A DNA stretch of 64,000 nucleotides from Hoplostethus atlanticus (lineage: Eukaryota > Chordata > Actinopteri > Trachichthyiformes > Trachichthyidae), in assembly GCA_034670405.1 (NCBI GenBank), contig JAXDDX010000005.1:2085001-2149000 (forward strand). Direction: 5' to 3'. Every line of letters begins with the position of its first letter. Positions within the stretch are counted from its first letter, which is position 1. The notes below the pieces were generated by a model. It worked only from the letters and a program-made list of their open reading frames with translations. It ran no database searches and was not told the origin of the DNA. Positions 14,768 through 24,700 of this stretch are shown here, piece after piece. A program made the translations under genes and the position numbers.

Positions 14768-15609
14768 ATGTGTAAGTGCAGGCATGCTTGTGTGTTTGTG
14801 TTTGCTTTCATGTATGTTTGACAATATGGGCTTTATTTTCATCAATCAATGGCGCACAGCGCAGTGAGAGATGCACAGCGCAAACGCACGAGGCGTGGCG
14901 ACCGTTTTTGGTAATTTCGTGGCCAGAGGCCTGCAGCGCAGTTGGAATTGGGTTGGATTAGGAGGAATGCATTATCAGTGAGGGCGGTGGGGTCTGGCTT
15001 CAATCATTCAATCAAATCCTTTCTTTTCCTTCCCTTTAAAAGCAGTTGGTGATGGAAGAGAAACTGATGTCCTTGTGTGGGAGGCGCAGAATCACCACGA
15101 GCAAATATGGTTAACTAAGACCTTTATGAAGAAAAATGTTTATGGAGATATTGAAATGTTGTTCTCTACAGTTCTATTTTGGATGACAATCATTCACACC
15201 ACAGCCACATGTTACTCAGTTAGAACGAAAAATGTTGCATCTTATTTTTTCCTGCTTCAGGGATTTATATCAAAGTCAAATTGGCCAACATATCACGCTC
15301 ATGCATGCACAGTCAGCCGTCGTCCTTTGACGTGGTCTGAGCAGGCAGGCGATCCAAGTGCAAATCCCCGTCATCCTTGACACCAAAATTGCACTGTGCT
15401 GCTTGATAGTTACTGACACACCTCCTACTGTGCCTCCCCCCCCACTTAAGTGCAGTCAAGTTCACCAAAGTCACTGAGTCACCAAAATACCAAACAGGCA
15501 AGAAAGAAAACCTGTGTGCCCCACGAAAATGCCTCTTCCACAGTGCAAAGCTCCACCATGCACCATCACGAAAATAGAGCCCTTTGCATGTGTATGTGTA
15601 TGCATGCTT

Positions 15610-15659
<50 letters not shown>

Positions 15660-15941
15660 ACAGTAGACCAGGTACTGGCTCTCTATCTGATCTGCCTCCT
15701 GGGCTCTGTGGCCCAAATCAAATGGTAGGAAACATCAATTTCACTATCCTATCTCCTCCTCCTCCCCCTAGTTCCTCCTCCTCTACCTCCTCCTCTCTCC
15801 TTCTGCAATTTCTCCTCTCCTCTTGCTTTCATCCCCTCTAGCTTCTCTCCTCCGCTCCTACTTCTCTCCTCCCCTCCTTGGTCTCTTGGTCTCTGTGGAG
15901 ATGTGATTACGCCGCTCCTCTGAGCATCGGTGATCTGAGGG

Positions 15942-16020
<79 letters not shown>

Positions 16021-17482
16021 GCGCGCGCTGTGAGAGTGTATTGTGTTTGGTGACTGGTTGGTGATGTGAGCAGCCCAGCGCTGGGCATTGTGCAGCGCGA
16101 TTCACGGACGACGTCTCTAGATGAATGCCTCCATTCACAATTACAGCCTCTCCATTAGCCGCAGCCCCCACCGCCTTGTTGTTGTCTTCTCCTGTCCCCT
16201 GCAAAAAAAAAAAAAAGCAATTAAAGCCAGACAAAAACAAGCCTGAACTGAAGCGGTGTACCTGGAAAAAATAAAAAACCCACACAGCAAGGGTAGCAGG
16301 GTGGTGGGGTTCACACTATTTCTCTTCTGTTCTCTAAAAAAGACTCCTGGATCTATTTGAACATTCATGCATGAATGTAATCTCCTCCAGGAGACGCACA
16401 CAAGTGCTCAACATCGGATATATGTTTGGGTTTTTCTGTGTGTGTGTTAGGAAGGAAGGAGGAAAATGAGGAAAATCCTGCAAAGAGAGGACATTTTTCA
16501 TCTTCACTTCAGTTTAGGGTTGGGACTTGGGTTGAGGGTTAAGATTAGAATGAGGATTAGGTTGAGGTTAGGTAAGAGGTGTTCAGCCTGTAGGGGTGAG
16601 GGTTTAAGTAGGGAATGCAGTCAATGGAAGTTCCTCACAAGTATATTAATACAAACGTGTGTCTGTCTGTGTCCTGTTTTTTTTTACACCACTAGCACCA
16701 CTTACAGTGTATGGAGACAAACAGAGACAATAACTGAACAATAGAAAAGCTGAATGGAAACAGCTGGTATCCTCAATATCGGCAAAACGCAGAAGAATGT
16801 CTGAGATAAATAGCTCTGGAAACGCATTTTTCAAATAAATCATGACGTAATCATGACAAACGGTTCAAAAGTGGCTTCAGATGTTCTGAAATGTTTTCTG
16901 TAAAATATCTCTCCACCACAAATGTCATATAGGCTGTCTCTCCCATGTATAAGGTGCCTGTCATGGTTGTATGACCATTAGCTGCTGTATTACATCATCA
17001 TGTATGTTGCCTCTAAAAGTCTCAGTAGCCATAATAGAATAAGTATTAGAATAAGTTCATTTCTATATTCTGGTCTTTGGATGAAACCGTGGCCAACATC
17101 ACATTTCTTCACTTCAACCCAGCAGATGGAAACACACCTATGTCACATTTTATTTTTGGCGACGTTTCAAAAGTTGGCGGAAAATTCTCTAGACAGTTGG
17201 ATGGAAACGTAGCTATTGAGGCAGAGAAGCGCCATACAATGCTCTAACAGTGGTTGTATGGTTTTTCCCTTTTTTTTTTTTTTTTTTTTTACCCCAGAGG
17301 TTCCCCTGCAGAGCTTTGTGTCCTTGGGGTCGCATCACCCCGTCCCGCAGAGGGGGGTGTACGTCAGGGGCCCCCCTCTGGACCTCATTCAATGGGTCTA
17401 CCAAATGGAGAGAGACAGGAAGGTGTGTGCCGCTGATATCCCCGTCCCGCTCAGACGCAAGGTACTGTTTCATTGGGTGGGA

Positions 17483-17516
<34 letters not shown>

Positions 17517-18628
17517 ATGTTTCACACATCACGCACTGTGATTTACTATTCCAATAAATCACTGGCACTGCCTAATTTCCTATGGATTTCAATTTCCCCC
17601 TGGACAAATCTGCATTGATCAACTTCAGGTGTAAGGATGTGCCAGGCGTCGCTCACTGTGACACTGTGAAGAATGGCTCTCAGATCTCAACCATACGTGT
17701 GTGTGTGGGTGTGTGTGTGTGTGTGAGGGGGGTGTTTGTGCACATGCAGCATTTCTGCTCAGTGGTGTCACCGTGGAGGTGTTAGGATACAAATCCTTGT
17801 ATCGGAGTAATAACATCTGCAAATGTCAGAATCATACACACAGATAGGGATCAGGCAGATGAATCAGGACCTGAGATGCTGTTAAGACTCTGGACTGGAT
17901 CGCATGTGCCACTTGCTGTGGGGAGAAAAAAGGCTTTTTAATATACAGACCTGGTCTTCGTTCACCAACAACGCGTGTCGTGGAAAGACCCTACTGTCGG
18001 TGGCTGCGTCGAACTGAAACAAATACATTTCTCTTTACGGAAGTACCAAATTAACCAATACTGTCTTTAATCCCTCTCAGGAACATAAAAGATTCTGTCC
18101 TTTGTCTTTGTCTGCATTATTCCATTTACAGCTTGGGCCGAAGCGCGTTGTCGGGCCACAGGTAGTTCTCGTTTGTTGACGCCTGACATGTCCTTGCAGG
18201 GGTACACGGTCCTTGGGCTCCCGTAGATGAATTTTGCCGGTGTTACGAGGCAACGCGGAGGCCTCAAATGTCTTTCCCTGGGTTCCTCCCCTAGAGGCAG
18301 ATCTGAATGGATCGTAGAGGCGAGGAGGAGAAATAAATTGGAGAAAAGGATAAATCGATGCTTGGCGGAGAGGCAAACAGACCTTCCAACCCCCGGCCCA
18401 GACACACACACACACACACACACACGTACCACAGCCGGCTTTTTTCCTTGGGCTGTATTGGATTGGTATGCGGAGCTGAGGAGAGAGACGCTCAGAAAAA
18501 GACTTGGCCTACAAATGATGTCCTTTGTTTGATCCATTAGGGGGGGGGGTGGGGGGTGGATGGGGAGGGTCTTGGTCGTCCCAGGGAGACGGTGGAAGGG
18601 CTGGGAAACAAACATCTCTGTCTGTAAG

Positions 18629-18669
<41 letters not shown>

Positions 18670-20415
18670 TTCTCATCTATAGGAGGAGAGAGAAATCAGC
18701 TCCAAGAAAAGCTGGTTGTCATCTGTGTCTGTTGAGATGTGTTAGAGGGCACAAGAGGATATAACTGTGTGTGTGTGTGTGTGTGGTAAACGTGCCCTGT
18801 CTGAAGCTTTTTAGTCCATCTGATTTACAGATTGATTTACAGTCATAAAGTGGGTTTAAAACACCTTGTCAAGTTTTGCGGGGGCCAGCTTTAACCCAGA
18901 AACTGATAGTGTTTAAGATGCTGTTAAATCTACAGTTCAGCCGCCCTCCCAATTATTGATGCTCGGGGGTTTCGCTCCCTCTCCGTTCACCCCGGCTACA
19001 CCACACGACGCTATTTCTACTTCCACTATTTTGTAGGCAAACACTATTTTCAGCCGTGTGCCAACAACACTATACGACGCCATTTATTTTAGCTCGGGAG
19101 TTCTCTTCTCGCTCCACGTCTTTTTATAGTTTCGCCGTTCATACAGTACTCCCCGCTGCGCTTCTATTTTCATGAATGCTGTGAGAAATAATTGAAAGTG
19201 CTGCGTACAGGGCGCCGTCTGTGGCTGCGCTCCCACTTTCCCCGTGCCTTGTAAATACTGTATTGCCGAAACAATGCTGTCTGCTGCCAGCTCAGGGTTC
19301 CTCACAACTCCGCCACGTCAGTGCTCGCCGAAAAGATCAAATCTCGCCGCGCTGCGAATGTCACCCCCACAGGACCCGAGCCACTTCTGACTGATTTATA
19401 TTTCATCTATTTGTCCTTGTCTTTTTTTTTTTCCTTGAGAAAACAAAATTGAACGGGATTTCTCTGGACAGTTTCAAGGCCCTGTCTCTTCGGTGGGAGT
19501 GTTTCTCCAACAGTTTGACGCCAGCGGGGAGGGACAAAAGGATGACGGGTCGGAAGGAAGAAGTCAAGAAGTCTTACACACAACATATATAGGATACTAT
19601 TGAGTGTACATTAGAATTAGATTCTTTATGTCCTTAAATTACCACATGGACCCTTGAAATGATCATCTTCCTGGGGAGAAAAAGCCAGATTCCACCAATT
19701 TCTAGACCATTTACTCTTTTGTCTCTGTTGTTTTTGTATATTTTCCACTGTAGAACACAAAACAGCAGTCGCACCCATTGCTGGATTTGACCTATTTGGA
19801 CCTGGACGACACCAACGGGGCAGAGATTCGTTCCCAGCTCCAGGTGATGTGGAAGACTCTCCGGGACACAGTGGGGGACAACTGGGCCCTCGACAGGACC
19901 GCGGCGCCTAGTACAGGTGTCCAGGTGAGATGCAGCACGACCAGTCCGGATACACTGGTGGTTTGTGTGCTTTTTTTATGATAGTTTTAAGGCATTTTGT
20001 CTATTATGAGATAGTACAAGCGATGGAAATAACATGTGATACAGGTTGTGAGTCTGATTTCATGTGTGTGTACATGCCAGGCCCATTTGCACCAACTCTA
20101 ACTGGACTTGTGGCTGTTTTTACTCAGTGTGCTTCTGCATGAGATGCCAATTGTGTGAGAGTGTGATACACTGTATTGAAATGCACATACAGTAAAAAAC
20201 AAAAATTCATCACATGGTACACTCATGCCCCACACCAATGCTACATCCCACAGTTCCATCGGACAGACGATGCACCGAGGTCCCTCCCGGGGTCGAGACC
20301 CGTCGCTGGGGCGAAGGTCCAGACTGTCCGGGACAACGCGGATGAGGCTAGCGGGTCCTCACCGACACCGATTCTCCAGGACGCTGGCATGGATGCAGAG
20401 GAGATTCAACACTGA
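1419..20415 (+). CDS. Proprotein convertase (kexin/PCSK family), 3' part: end of catalytic domain, P domain, C-terminal tail
   Basis: Secretory-pathway serine endoprotease of the subtilisin/kexin family, which cleaves precursors after basic residues. Seven exons are visible: 1419-1529, 1893-1986, 3786-3971, 11193-11316, 17298-17461, 19754-19924 and 20254-20415. Splice phases agree at every junction and there is no frameshift. The first exon reads [15 protein letters not shown], the usual end of the S8 catalytic domain. The next exons give P-domain signatures: LEHVQ, the RGDL loop, [16 protein letters not shown] and the closing LILYGTYE. From memory of the family the P domain is closest to PCSK1 (LEHVQ, NWDFMSVHTWGENP), with a PCSK2-like GFGVLDAG start, but the tail after LYGT is not recognised. 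The signal peptide, prodomain and catalytic triad lie before the window. I do not assign a paralogue. No PCSK gene is known to me beside human POU3F2/FBXL4. Confidence 0.85.
1751..1794 (+). repeat. (TG)n microsatellite
   Basis: Uninterrupted TG run of about 22 units in a convertase intron. Confidence 0.97.
1893..1986 (+). CDS. PCSK-like exon b: P domain, first strands
   Basis: Acceptor ttggtcag and donor gtcaga. It encodes [20 protein letters not shown] and then [11 protein letters not shown]. The Cys-x-Gly acidic turn and LEHVQ are hallmark P-domain positions; PCSK1 has ACEGQENAIKSLEHVQ in the same place. N-V-S is a possible N-glycosylation sequon. Confidence 0.88.
1987..3785 (+). other. 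Intron with fish dispersed repeat and TG repeat
   Basis: It contains a GT run around 2669-2700 and a unit repeat at 3120-3640. That repeat has phrases such as ATATCTCAGACACCACTGATC and ACTGATTGGCCCAGAGG, which recur at 48.5 and 54.7 kb. No coding sequence was seen; short open frames here are low-complexity. Confidence 0.6.
3120..3640. mobile_element. Dispersed fish repeat, two to three units
   Basis: Repeated phrases: the GTTTGTTTGTCCATC entry, TCAGACACCACTGATCAGAT and ACTGATTGGCCCAGAGGGG (twice). Same family as at 48455 and 54690. Superfamily not assigned. Confidence 0.6.
3786..3971 (+). CDS. PCSK-like exon c: P domain core with RGD loop
   Basis: It is 186 bp, phase 0 at both ends, preceded by a long pyrimidine tract and the acceptor ccaccag, and followed by donor gtgaga. 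It encodes [19 protein letters not shown], then [16 protein letters not shown] and LWTLQ. RGD followed by a hydrophobic residue is a general P-domain feature. N-W-T is a possible glycosylation site. It is very GC-rich compared with the surrounding intron, as expected of coding DNA here. Confidence 0.92.
4905..4968 (+). repeat. Interrupted (TC)n tract
   Basis: CT-rich low-complexity run with a few interruptions. Its reverse strand is purine-only. Confidence 0.9.
5388..5610. mobile_element. hAT-like MITE copy 3 (eroded ends)
   Basis: GAGGAGCAGTTTAATTTCACT, GACAGTTATGCAATACTA and CAGCAGAAATCTTC match the interior of the 31996 element. The terminal repeats are largely gone. Confidence 0.55.
5970..6033 (+). 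repeat. (CT)n microsatellite, about 32 units
   Basis: Perfect CT run of 64 bp. Confidence 0.97.
6247..6322 (+). repeat. Compound (TG)n-(CT)n microsatellite
   Basis: TG run at 6247-6285, a short spacer, then a CT run at 6291-6322. Confidence 0.95.
6452..6497 (+). repeat. (TG)n microsatellite
   Basis: About 23 perfect TG units. Confidence 0.97.
7992..8059 (+). repeat. (CA)n microsatellite, about 34 units
   Basis: Longest CA run in this intron. It lies opposite in orientation to the GT runs at 8346 and 8459. Confidence 0.97.
8194..8214 (+). repeat. Poly-G homopolymer, 21 G
   Basis: Uninterrupted run of 21 G, preceded by a T-rich stretch. It is able to form G-quadruplex structures and its length is error-prone in sequencing. 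Confidence 0.95.
8346..8394 (+). repeat. (GT)n microsatellite
   Basis: About 24 perfect units. Confidence 0.97.
8459..8497 (+). repeat. (GT)n microsatellite
   Basis: About 19 perfect units. Confidence 0.96.
11193..11316 (+). CDS. PCSK-like exon d: end of P domain
   Basis: Acceptor gtcttccag and donor gtaggt, ending one base into a codon. It reads [20 protein letters not shown] and then [24 protein letters not shown](xx)G and LILYGT match the last P-domain strands (PCSK1: ITDMSGR and LILHGT). The segment between them has a short Cys/acidic insertion relative to PCSK1. Confidence 0.88.
11782..11822 (+). repeat. (CT)n microsatellite
   Basis: About 20 perfect units, followed by a C-rich run. 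Confidence 0.96.
12662..12709 (+). repeat. (CA)n microsatellite
   Basis: About 24 perfect units. Confidence 0.97.
13026..13850. repeat. Minisatellite, 45-bp unit, about 18 copies
   Basis: Each unit carries TGATAAAGTGTTAGCATGG and TATCACTCAACATTGTGTA with few differences. The period is exactly 45 bp, a multiple of three, so frames without stop codons run across the array on both strands (271 codons on +, 293 on -). These are not genes. Variants are ordered: three CGGAGC units in a row (about 13250-13345), two adjacent GGAGCCTCC units (about 13431-13485) and alternate TATTACTC units 90 bp apart (13620, 13710). That implies multi-unit duplications. Confidence 0.97.
14607..14762 (+). repeat. Paired (GA)n microsatellites
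   Basis: GA runs at 14607-14642 and 14732-14762, with TG-rich sequence between them. Confidence 0.93.
15612..15655 (+). repeat. (GT)n microsatellite
   Basis: About 22 perfect units. Confidence 0.96.
15942..16029 (+). repeat. Compound (TG)n followed by (GC)n
   Basis: TG run of about 75 bp with one CTG interruption, then TTTGCGCGCGCGC. Strict purine-pyrimidine alternation ending in GC is a classic Z-DNA-forming arrangement. Confidence 0.93.
17298..17461 (+). CDS. PCSK-like exon e: C-terminal tail
   Basis: Preceded by a T20 tract and acceptor accccag. The frame joins exon d as [18 protein letters not shown], then [19 protein letters not shown]. The 3' end is ambiguous: donor gtactg after 17461, or gtgtgt after 17422. 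Both leave phase 0 after a lysine, so either agrees with the next exon. The protein sequence is not recognised beyond its position after the P domain. Confidence 0.65.
17462..19753 (+). other. Intron; simple repeats only
   Basis: CA (17486-17510), CA (18403-18424), CT (18628-18667) and a short TG run. The rest is unique sequence with no coding signal that I can support. Confidence 0.5.
18628..18667 (+). repeat. (CT)n microsatellite
   Basis: About 20 perfect units. Confidence 0.96.
19754..19924 (+). CDS. PCSK-like exon f: C-terminal tail
   Basis: Acceptor ccactgtag, donor gtgaga, 171 bp in phase 0. It encodes [20 protein letters not shown], then [21 protein letters not shown] and onward to STGVQ. 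Acidic and amphipathic character fits the C-terminal region of a regulated-pathway convertase, but there is no clear match to PCSK1 or PCSK2 by eye. Confidence 0.65.
20254..20415 (+). CDS. PCSK-like probable last exon (reading frame ambiguous)
   Basis: With acceptor catcccacag the phase-0 frame reads [13 protein letters not shown]... and ends [15 protein letters not shown] at 20415. A second acceptor 13 bases later (ggacag, exon from 20267) also keeps phase 0. It opens the other frame, which is Arg-rich ([16 protein letters not shown]) and stops at 20524. Third-position GC is about the same in both, so the sequence alone does not decide. A polyadenylation signal at 20551 suits either. Confidence 0.45.
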   Translation, partial: FHRTDDAPRSLPGSRPVAGAKVQTVRDNADEASGSSPTPILQDAGMDAEEIQH

Positions 20416-20550
20416 AAGAGACTCCTCAGATCCAGCAAAGAGGAAAGAGGCAAACAAGGAACAGACAGGGCAGGGCAAGGTACGGGGAAGGCTGCAGGAC
20501 AGGCAAGCGGGTATAGGGAGTTGAAAGTAACAAAACATGAAGCATGGTCA

Positions 20551-20556
20551 AATAAA
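20551..20556 (+). other. Polyadenylation signal AATAAA of the PCSK-like gene
   Basis: AATAAA lies 136 bp after the stop at 20415, or 27 bp after the alternative stop at 20524. A T-rich stretch (ctctgttattt) follows. It marks the likely end of the convertase transcript. Confidence 0.55.
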
Positions 20557-20889
20557 GAGACTCTGTTATTTACCTCAGTGCTGCAGACCGACTGATCATG
20601 AATCAATTGCATGTACAGTACTTTGACTGTGTGGCCTCAGTGTCGGCAGAGATTATTTATTGTGGATTTTAAACGGGGCTTTAAAACTCTCATCTTTCTA
20701 ACACACACACACACACACACATATGGGGTGCACACCCCCACACACACAGACACAGACACATACAAACACACATAAATCATTCTTCAAAACAAATTGTTTC
20801 AGAAGCGGTTCCCAGCACCCGGCTCCCCTCTCTGTTTTTTGCCTTCAGAAGTTGCAAAGGTTAGTGAAAGATATGTTTGTCTTTTTCCA

Positions 20890-21100
20890 CTTCATTGAAG
20901 GGTGAATTCAGCTCAGCGCAATAAGAAATGGATTACCCATTCATTAAAGGGCTGTGTCACTCCTCATTGAGTTGGACAAACAACAAATTAATTTCTAGCC
21001 GCCTAATTTCTCTCTGTTCTCCACTGAATTTCAGATAACGTCAAATTACTGATCACAGCCATGTGAGCTCCCTCAACTTTTTATCAATTCATTAAAAATG
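20890..21100. promoter_or_regulatory. Candidate conserved non-coding element
   Basis: AT-rich, repeat-free block with repeated homeodomain cores (CATTCATTAAAGG, AAATTAATTTC, CAATTCATTAAAAA) between the convertase and pou3f2. Called from motif density only. Confidence 0.3.
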
Positions 21101-21607
21101 TGCCACAACGGAGACGCTTAATGAGGAAATTCTCTCCTTTTTTTCCCCCCCCTGCATGCTCCCTGGACCACCACGACACTACACAAATACACCCCAACTG
21201 GTGTGTTTCATTCAAGTTAGTGGATGTAAATACCATACCGTCACATACAATGTTAGAAAGCGTTACTTTGGTTCAACCTAAAGCATCCAGGAGACGCCTG
21301 GGTGAATCCAAACCCCCCCAGCAGGTTTCACACATCAAAAGCCTCTCTTTGATATGGCAAAGAGAGATACAAGTGTGATTGTATCTTTTGCACAGTCAGT
21401 CAAGTCTGTATAGGTAGTGGTGGTTTTGTAAAGTAGCGGTACTGTATTGACAGGGCAGTATTGATGTTTCAATTAGAACAGCGTTACATAGTGCCGCAGC
21501 ATGGCAACACGGTGCGTCTCCTGCCATCTGCTCTGCCTCCACGTCTGACGAACGAGGCACGTGGGGCTAATCGAGCCGCACATGAGCGATGGGACCACGA
21601 GATCTAT

Positions 21608-21645
<38 letters not shown>

Positions 21646-24129
21646 TATCCTATACGCACGTCCTTATGCAGAAAGGAAGGAGGAAGGACAAGGGATAGCT
21701 CCTCAGCCCTGCTGTTTAGACAGCCTTCGGAAGCCAAGGAAAGCCTGTGATTCCTTCCCCTCTGCCTTCACATACGCTATAGGAGCAGCCAACAGGTTAT
21801 TTATCTGACAAGGAACAGGGAAACATAGCAGATGTGTGTGTTAAAATTCTTCAAAAGCTCATCTGACGAAAAAGAAATTCAAAAGGGAATGGCTTCTGCC
21901 AGGTTTTCCGCGTGCTGGGACGGTATGAAATAACAGCGTGCATTATGCCTGGCATTATTGCCTGCCAAACCACACGAATCAAAGACCTCATTGTGTGGAT
22001 TACCTCGTTAATCTGTTGATGCCATTGAGTAGTATTGCAGGTGTTAATGTGCCAGGGTTGTTTTTTTTTCTTCCTCCTTCTCTTCTCTTATTGGGGAGGT
22101 GTAGCGTTAGGTTGGTAATCTGCTTTAAATGCTTTCTGGGGAATGAGACGTGTTGAAACCCAGCCAAGAGAACTGCTATCGTGAAGAGCTTTCTTTTAAT
22201 ACAGCATACGGAGGGGACCGGGGCTGCAGCACTGGTGCCAATGGGGATGAGCTAGTGAGCTACACGCCCCACGCCACTTGTTGAAATATACGACTGTATG
22301 AATAATGAAAGAGGAAAAGGAAAGTGATATGGCTAAACCAGTCCTGCGACGACATCCATCACAGAAATGGCTCGTTGCTCTTCTTCTCCTTCCTCCCGCA
22401 AAAAAAAAAAAAAAATCCCAACTTCAGTCTCTCTAGAGTGCCTGACCAAAGCTCTAGCTCCACGCCTGCCTGTGTTGATAGAAGAGAGCGCCGCCTTTTA
22501 TAGGTGAACTCCCAAACCAGTACAGAGAGAAGCAGAAAGAGAAAGAGAGAGAGAGAAAGACAGAAGGAAAGAGACAGAGAAAAAGAGGTAATCCTCCCCT
22601 TTTTTTTTGCCTGCTCACTGGGGTGGTCTCTTCATCCAGAGCCTCAAAGAGGGACAAAATACACCTCCCCACTACAATGCAGGGGACCCACCGGGGCTGC
22701 TGCTTTCTAAGGGGGGGGTGCAGCTTTAAGCAGGCTTTTGAGTGGCCTAATTGCATTGGAATACAGCGGTCTGAGAGCTGGCTCAGATCACGCCGGGCTG
22801 TTGGAGGGGTTGCTGCCTGCACCTCGACAGCCACTCTCAGTAAAAGACCCTGGCACAATGCACACAATTAATGCTCCCCCTCTCGTTAACTCTCTCCCCA
22901 CTTTTTGTCCCCTTCTACTTTTCTCTTATTCTTCTCCCATTCTTCTCGTTCTCACCCCATATCTTGGTCTCTCTCTCTCGCTTTCTCTCTCCTTCCTCCC
23001 TCCCTACACAGTATGTCGTCACTCACCCACTGTATTAATCCTCCCATACAGCCTGTCAATCTCCCTCTCTTTGATGCACACAACAATTACAGTAGGGATG
23101 AAAGCCACGGGTAGGCTTGTGCTCGGTGTTATGCAAGACTTGCAACAGGCCCCAGCGAGAAGTGACTGATATCTGAAGATCTGATCGAAAATAAAACCTT
23201 GAAAACATGACATCTCTGTTATTACTTTGCAACAAACCAGCCATGTACGAAGGCAAATAATGAAATGGTGCACCGCTTCTGTATTTGATTGGAAAATCTT
23301 GACTATTCAGTTATAATCACTCAATCATTTTTACCCCTTAGAGTTCATAATGTGGGTCCAGAATGTAAAGATTCAAGTTATAGTGTTATAGGATATTAGG
23401 CTCTTACCAATGCAAAGCTACATCATGGCATATTAATGGACAGTTGTTTTGATTTTGAATCACACCACTCAAAGTTATATAGTAGGTGGTAGATGCCTAA
23501 TCATGATTGTTCCCTAATAACAAAAAAAACACTATAATATCCCTATAATATTCCTATATGGGCTTTAATGTGTGTCTGTGGTGCTAAATGGTGAGTTTAG
23601 TGACCTTATTGTACTTAGAGTATTTATGTTTATCTCTATAATATTCTGATAATATTCTTATGGTGCTCAATAGTGACTGTATTATACTTTATACTGTATT
23701 TTTTGGTATATTCCTAGTAGTGTGTCCGTCCATTGTATAGTGATTGTATCCTACTTTATGGTATTTCTTACCTCCTATGGTATCCCTATAAAAGCCCATT
23801 CATAGAATATTCCTACAGTATTCCAACAGCGATAGTTTTGTTTATTTATATAGGTTTACTATCGTCCTTTATCGTAAGGTTACGCATTATACGCCTGCAT
23901 TGTAGCTTATGTGACAGTGGACATTGAATGATACGTATTAATTAATTTACGCCAGTCGGAGAGGGTGACGACAGAGAAACCCAGCCCCTCTCCTCAAGTT
24001 TGGACCCAACTGCCCTAGTCGTTAAATGGGAGTCAATGGACTGTGTGTGGAGCAATCGAAGGTTTTTTTTAAAAACACACCGCATCTTTAACTAGCCCGT
24101 CGTTTGATTTTTCATTACACGGACCGTGT

Positions 24130-24700
24130 CTTAATAAAATGTAATTATTTCCGCTCACAGGACGGTTTCTGGTGAGCAATTGGCAGAGGGATATGAGCTG
24201 ATGTATGGGGAGACAGTCGCCTAATTAGAGCGTTAGAAATTGAATCTTTACAGCATGCGGGTCATATAATTAGGCCTACTGTTAATTTAACGCTCACATT
24301 CTCTACCGTTCATTTTTATTCCCTTAAATGCAGCATGGCAGCGGCCCTCGGAGCTCAGCAATGGGTTTCAGCATACAAGAAGCAGCACAGTGGCCCCCTC
24401 ACACTGACCCCTGCGAATGAAAGAATAACTGAGGGCCCTGCAGTCCAAATAACAAGACTCGCATCATTTATGCATTGTTAAGCCATGTAATTGAAACGAG
24501 CCGTAGTTTGCATATTACACCATTAAAATAATGTGCTTTGCGTTTCTCCCAACACGACTATTTAAGCCTGTGTGGCGATTTGGTAATTCCTTGAGTTACA
24601 GCCTAATTACCACAATGTTATTTTGATTTGGGCGATTTCAACGTTACGCCACAATAATGTTCAATATTACCAGAATGAATTACTGAACCGTGCCTGGAAA
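24130..24700. promoter_or_regulatory. Candidate conserved non-coding enhancer upstream of pou3f2
   Basis: Free of simple repeats and transposon signatures, and dense in neural developmental factor motifs. It holds TTTGCATAT at 24507-24515 (POU octamer-like), ATGCATTGTTAAG around 24471-24483 (POU half-site touching a SOX site), and several TAATTA/ATTAAT homeodomain cores. It lies 3.5 kb upstream of the pou3f2 start. Conservation cannot be tested here; the call rests on composition and position. Confidence 0.4.

Larger units (their letters stand above)
11317..17297 (+). other. Large intron with 45-bp minisatellite and dinucleotide repeats
   Basis: No exon was recognised. It contains CT repeats, a dispersed repeat related to one at 43.9 kb (12225-12515), a CA run, the 13.0-13.85 kb minisatellite, GA runs near 14.6-14.8 kb, TG runs at 15.6 and 15.94-16.02 kb, and a TTTCCATCC-type repeat at about 16740-17215. 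Confidence 0.6.
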
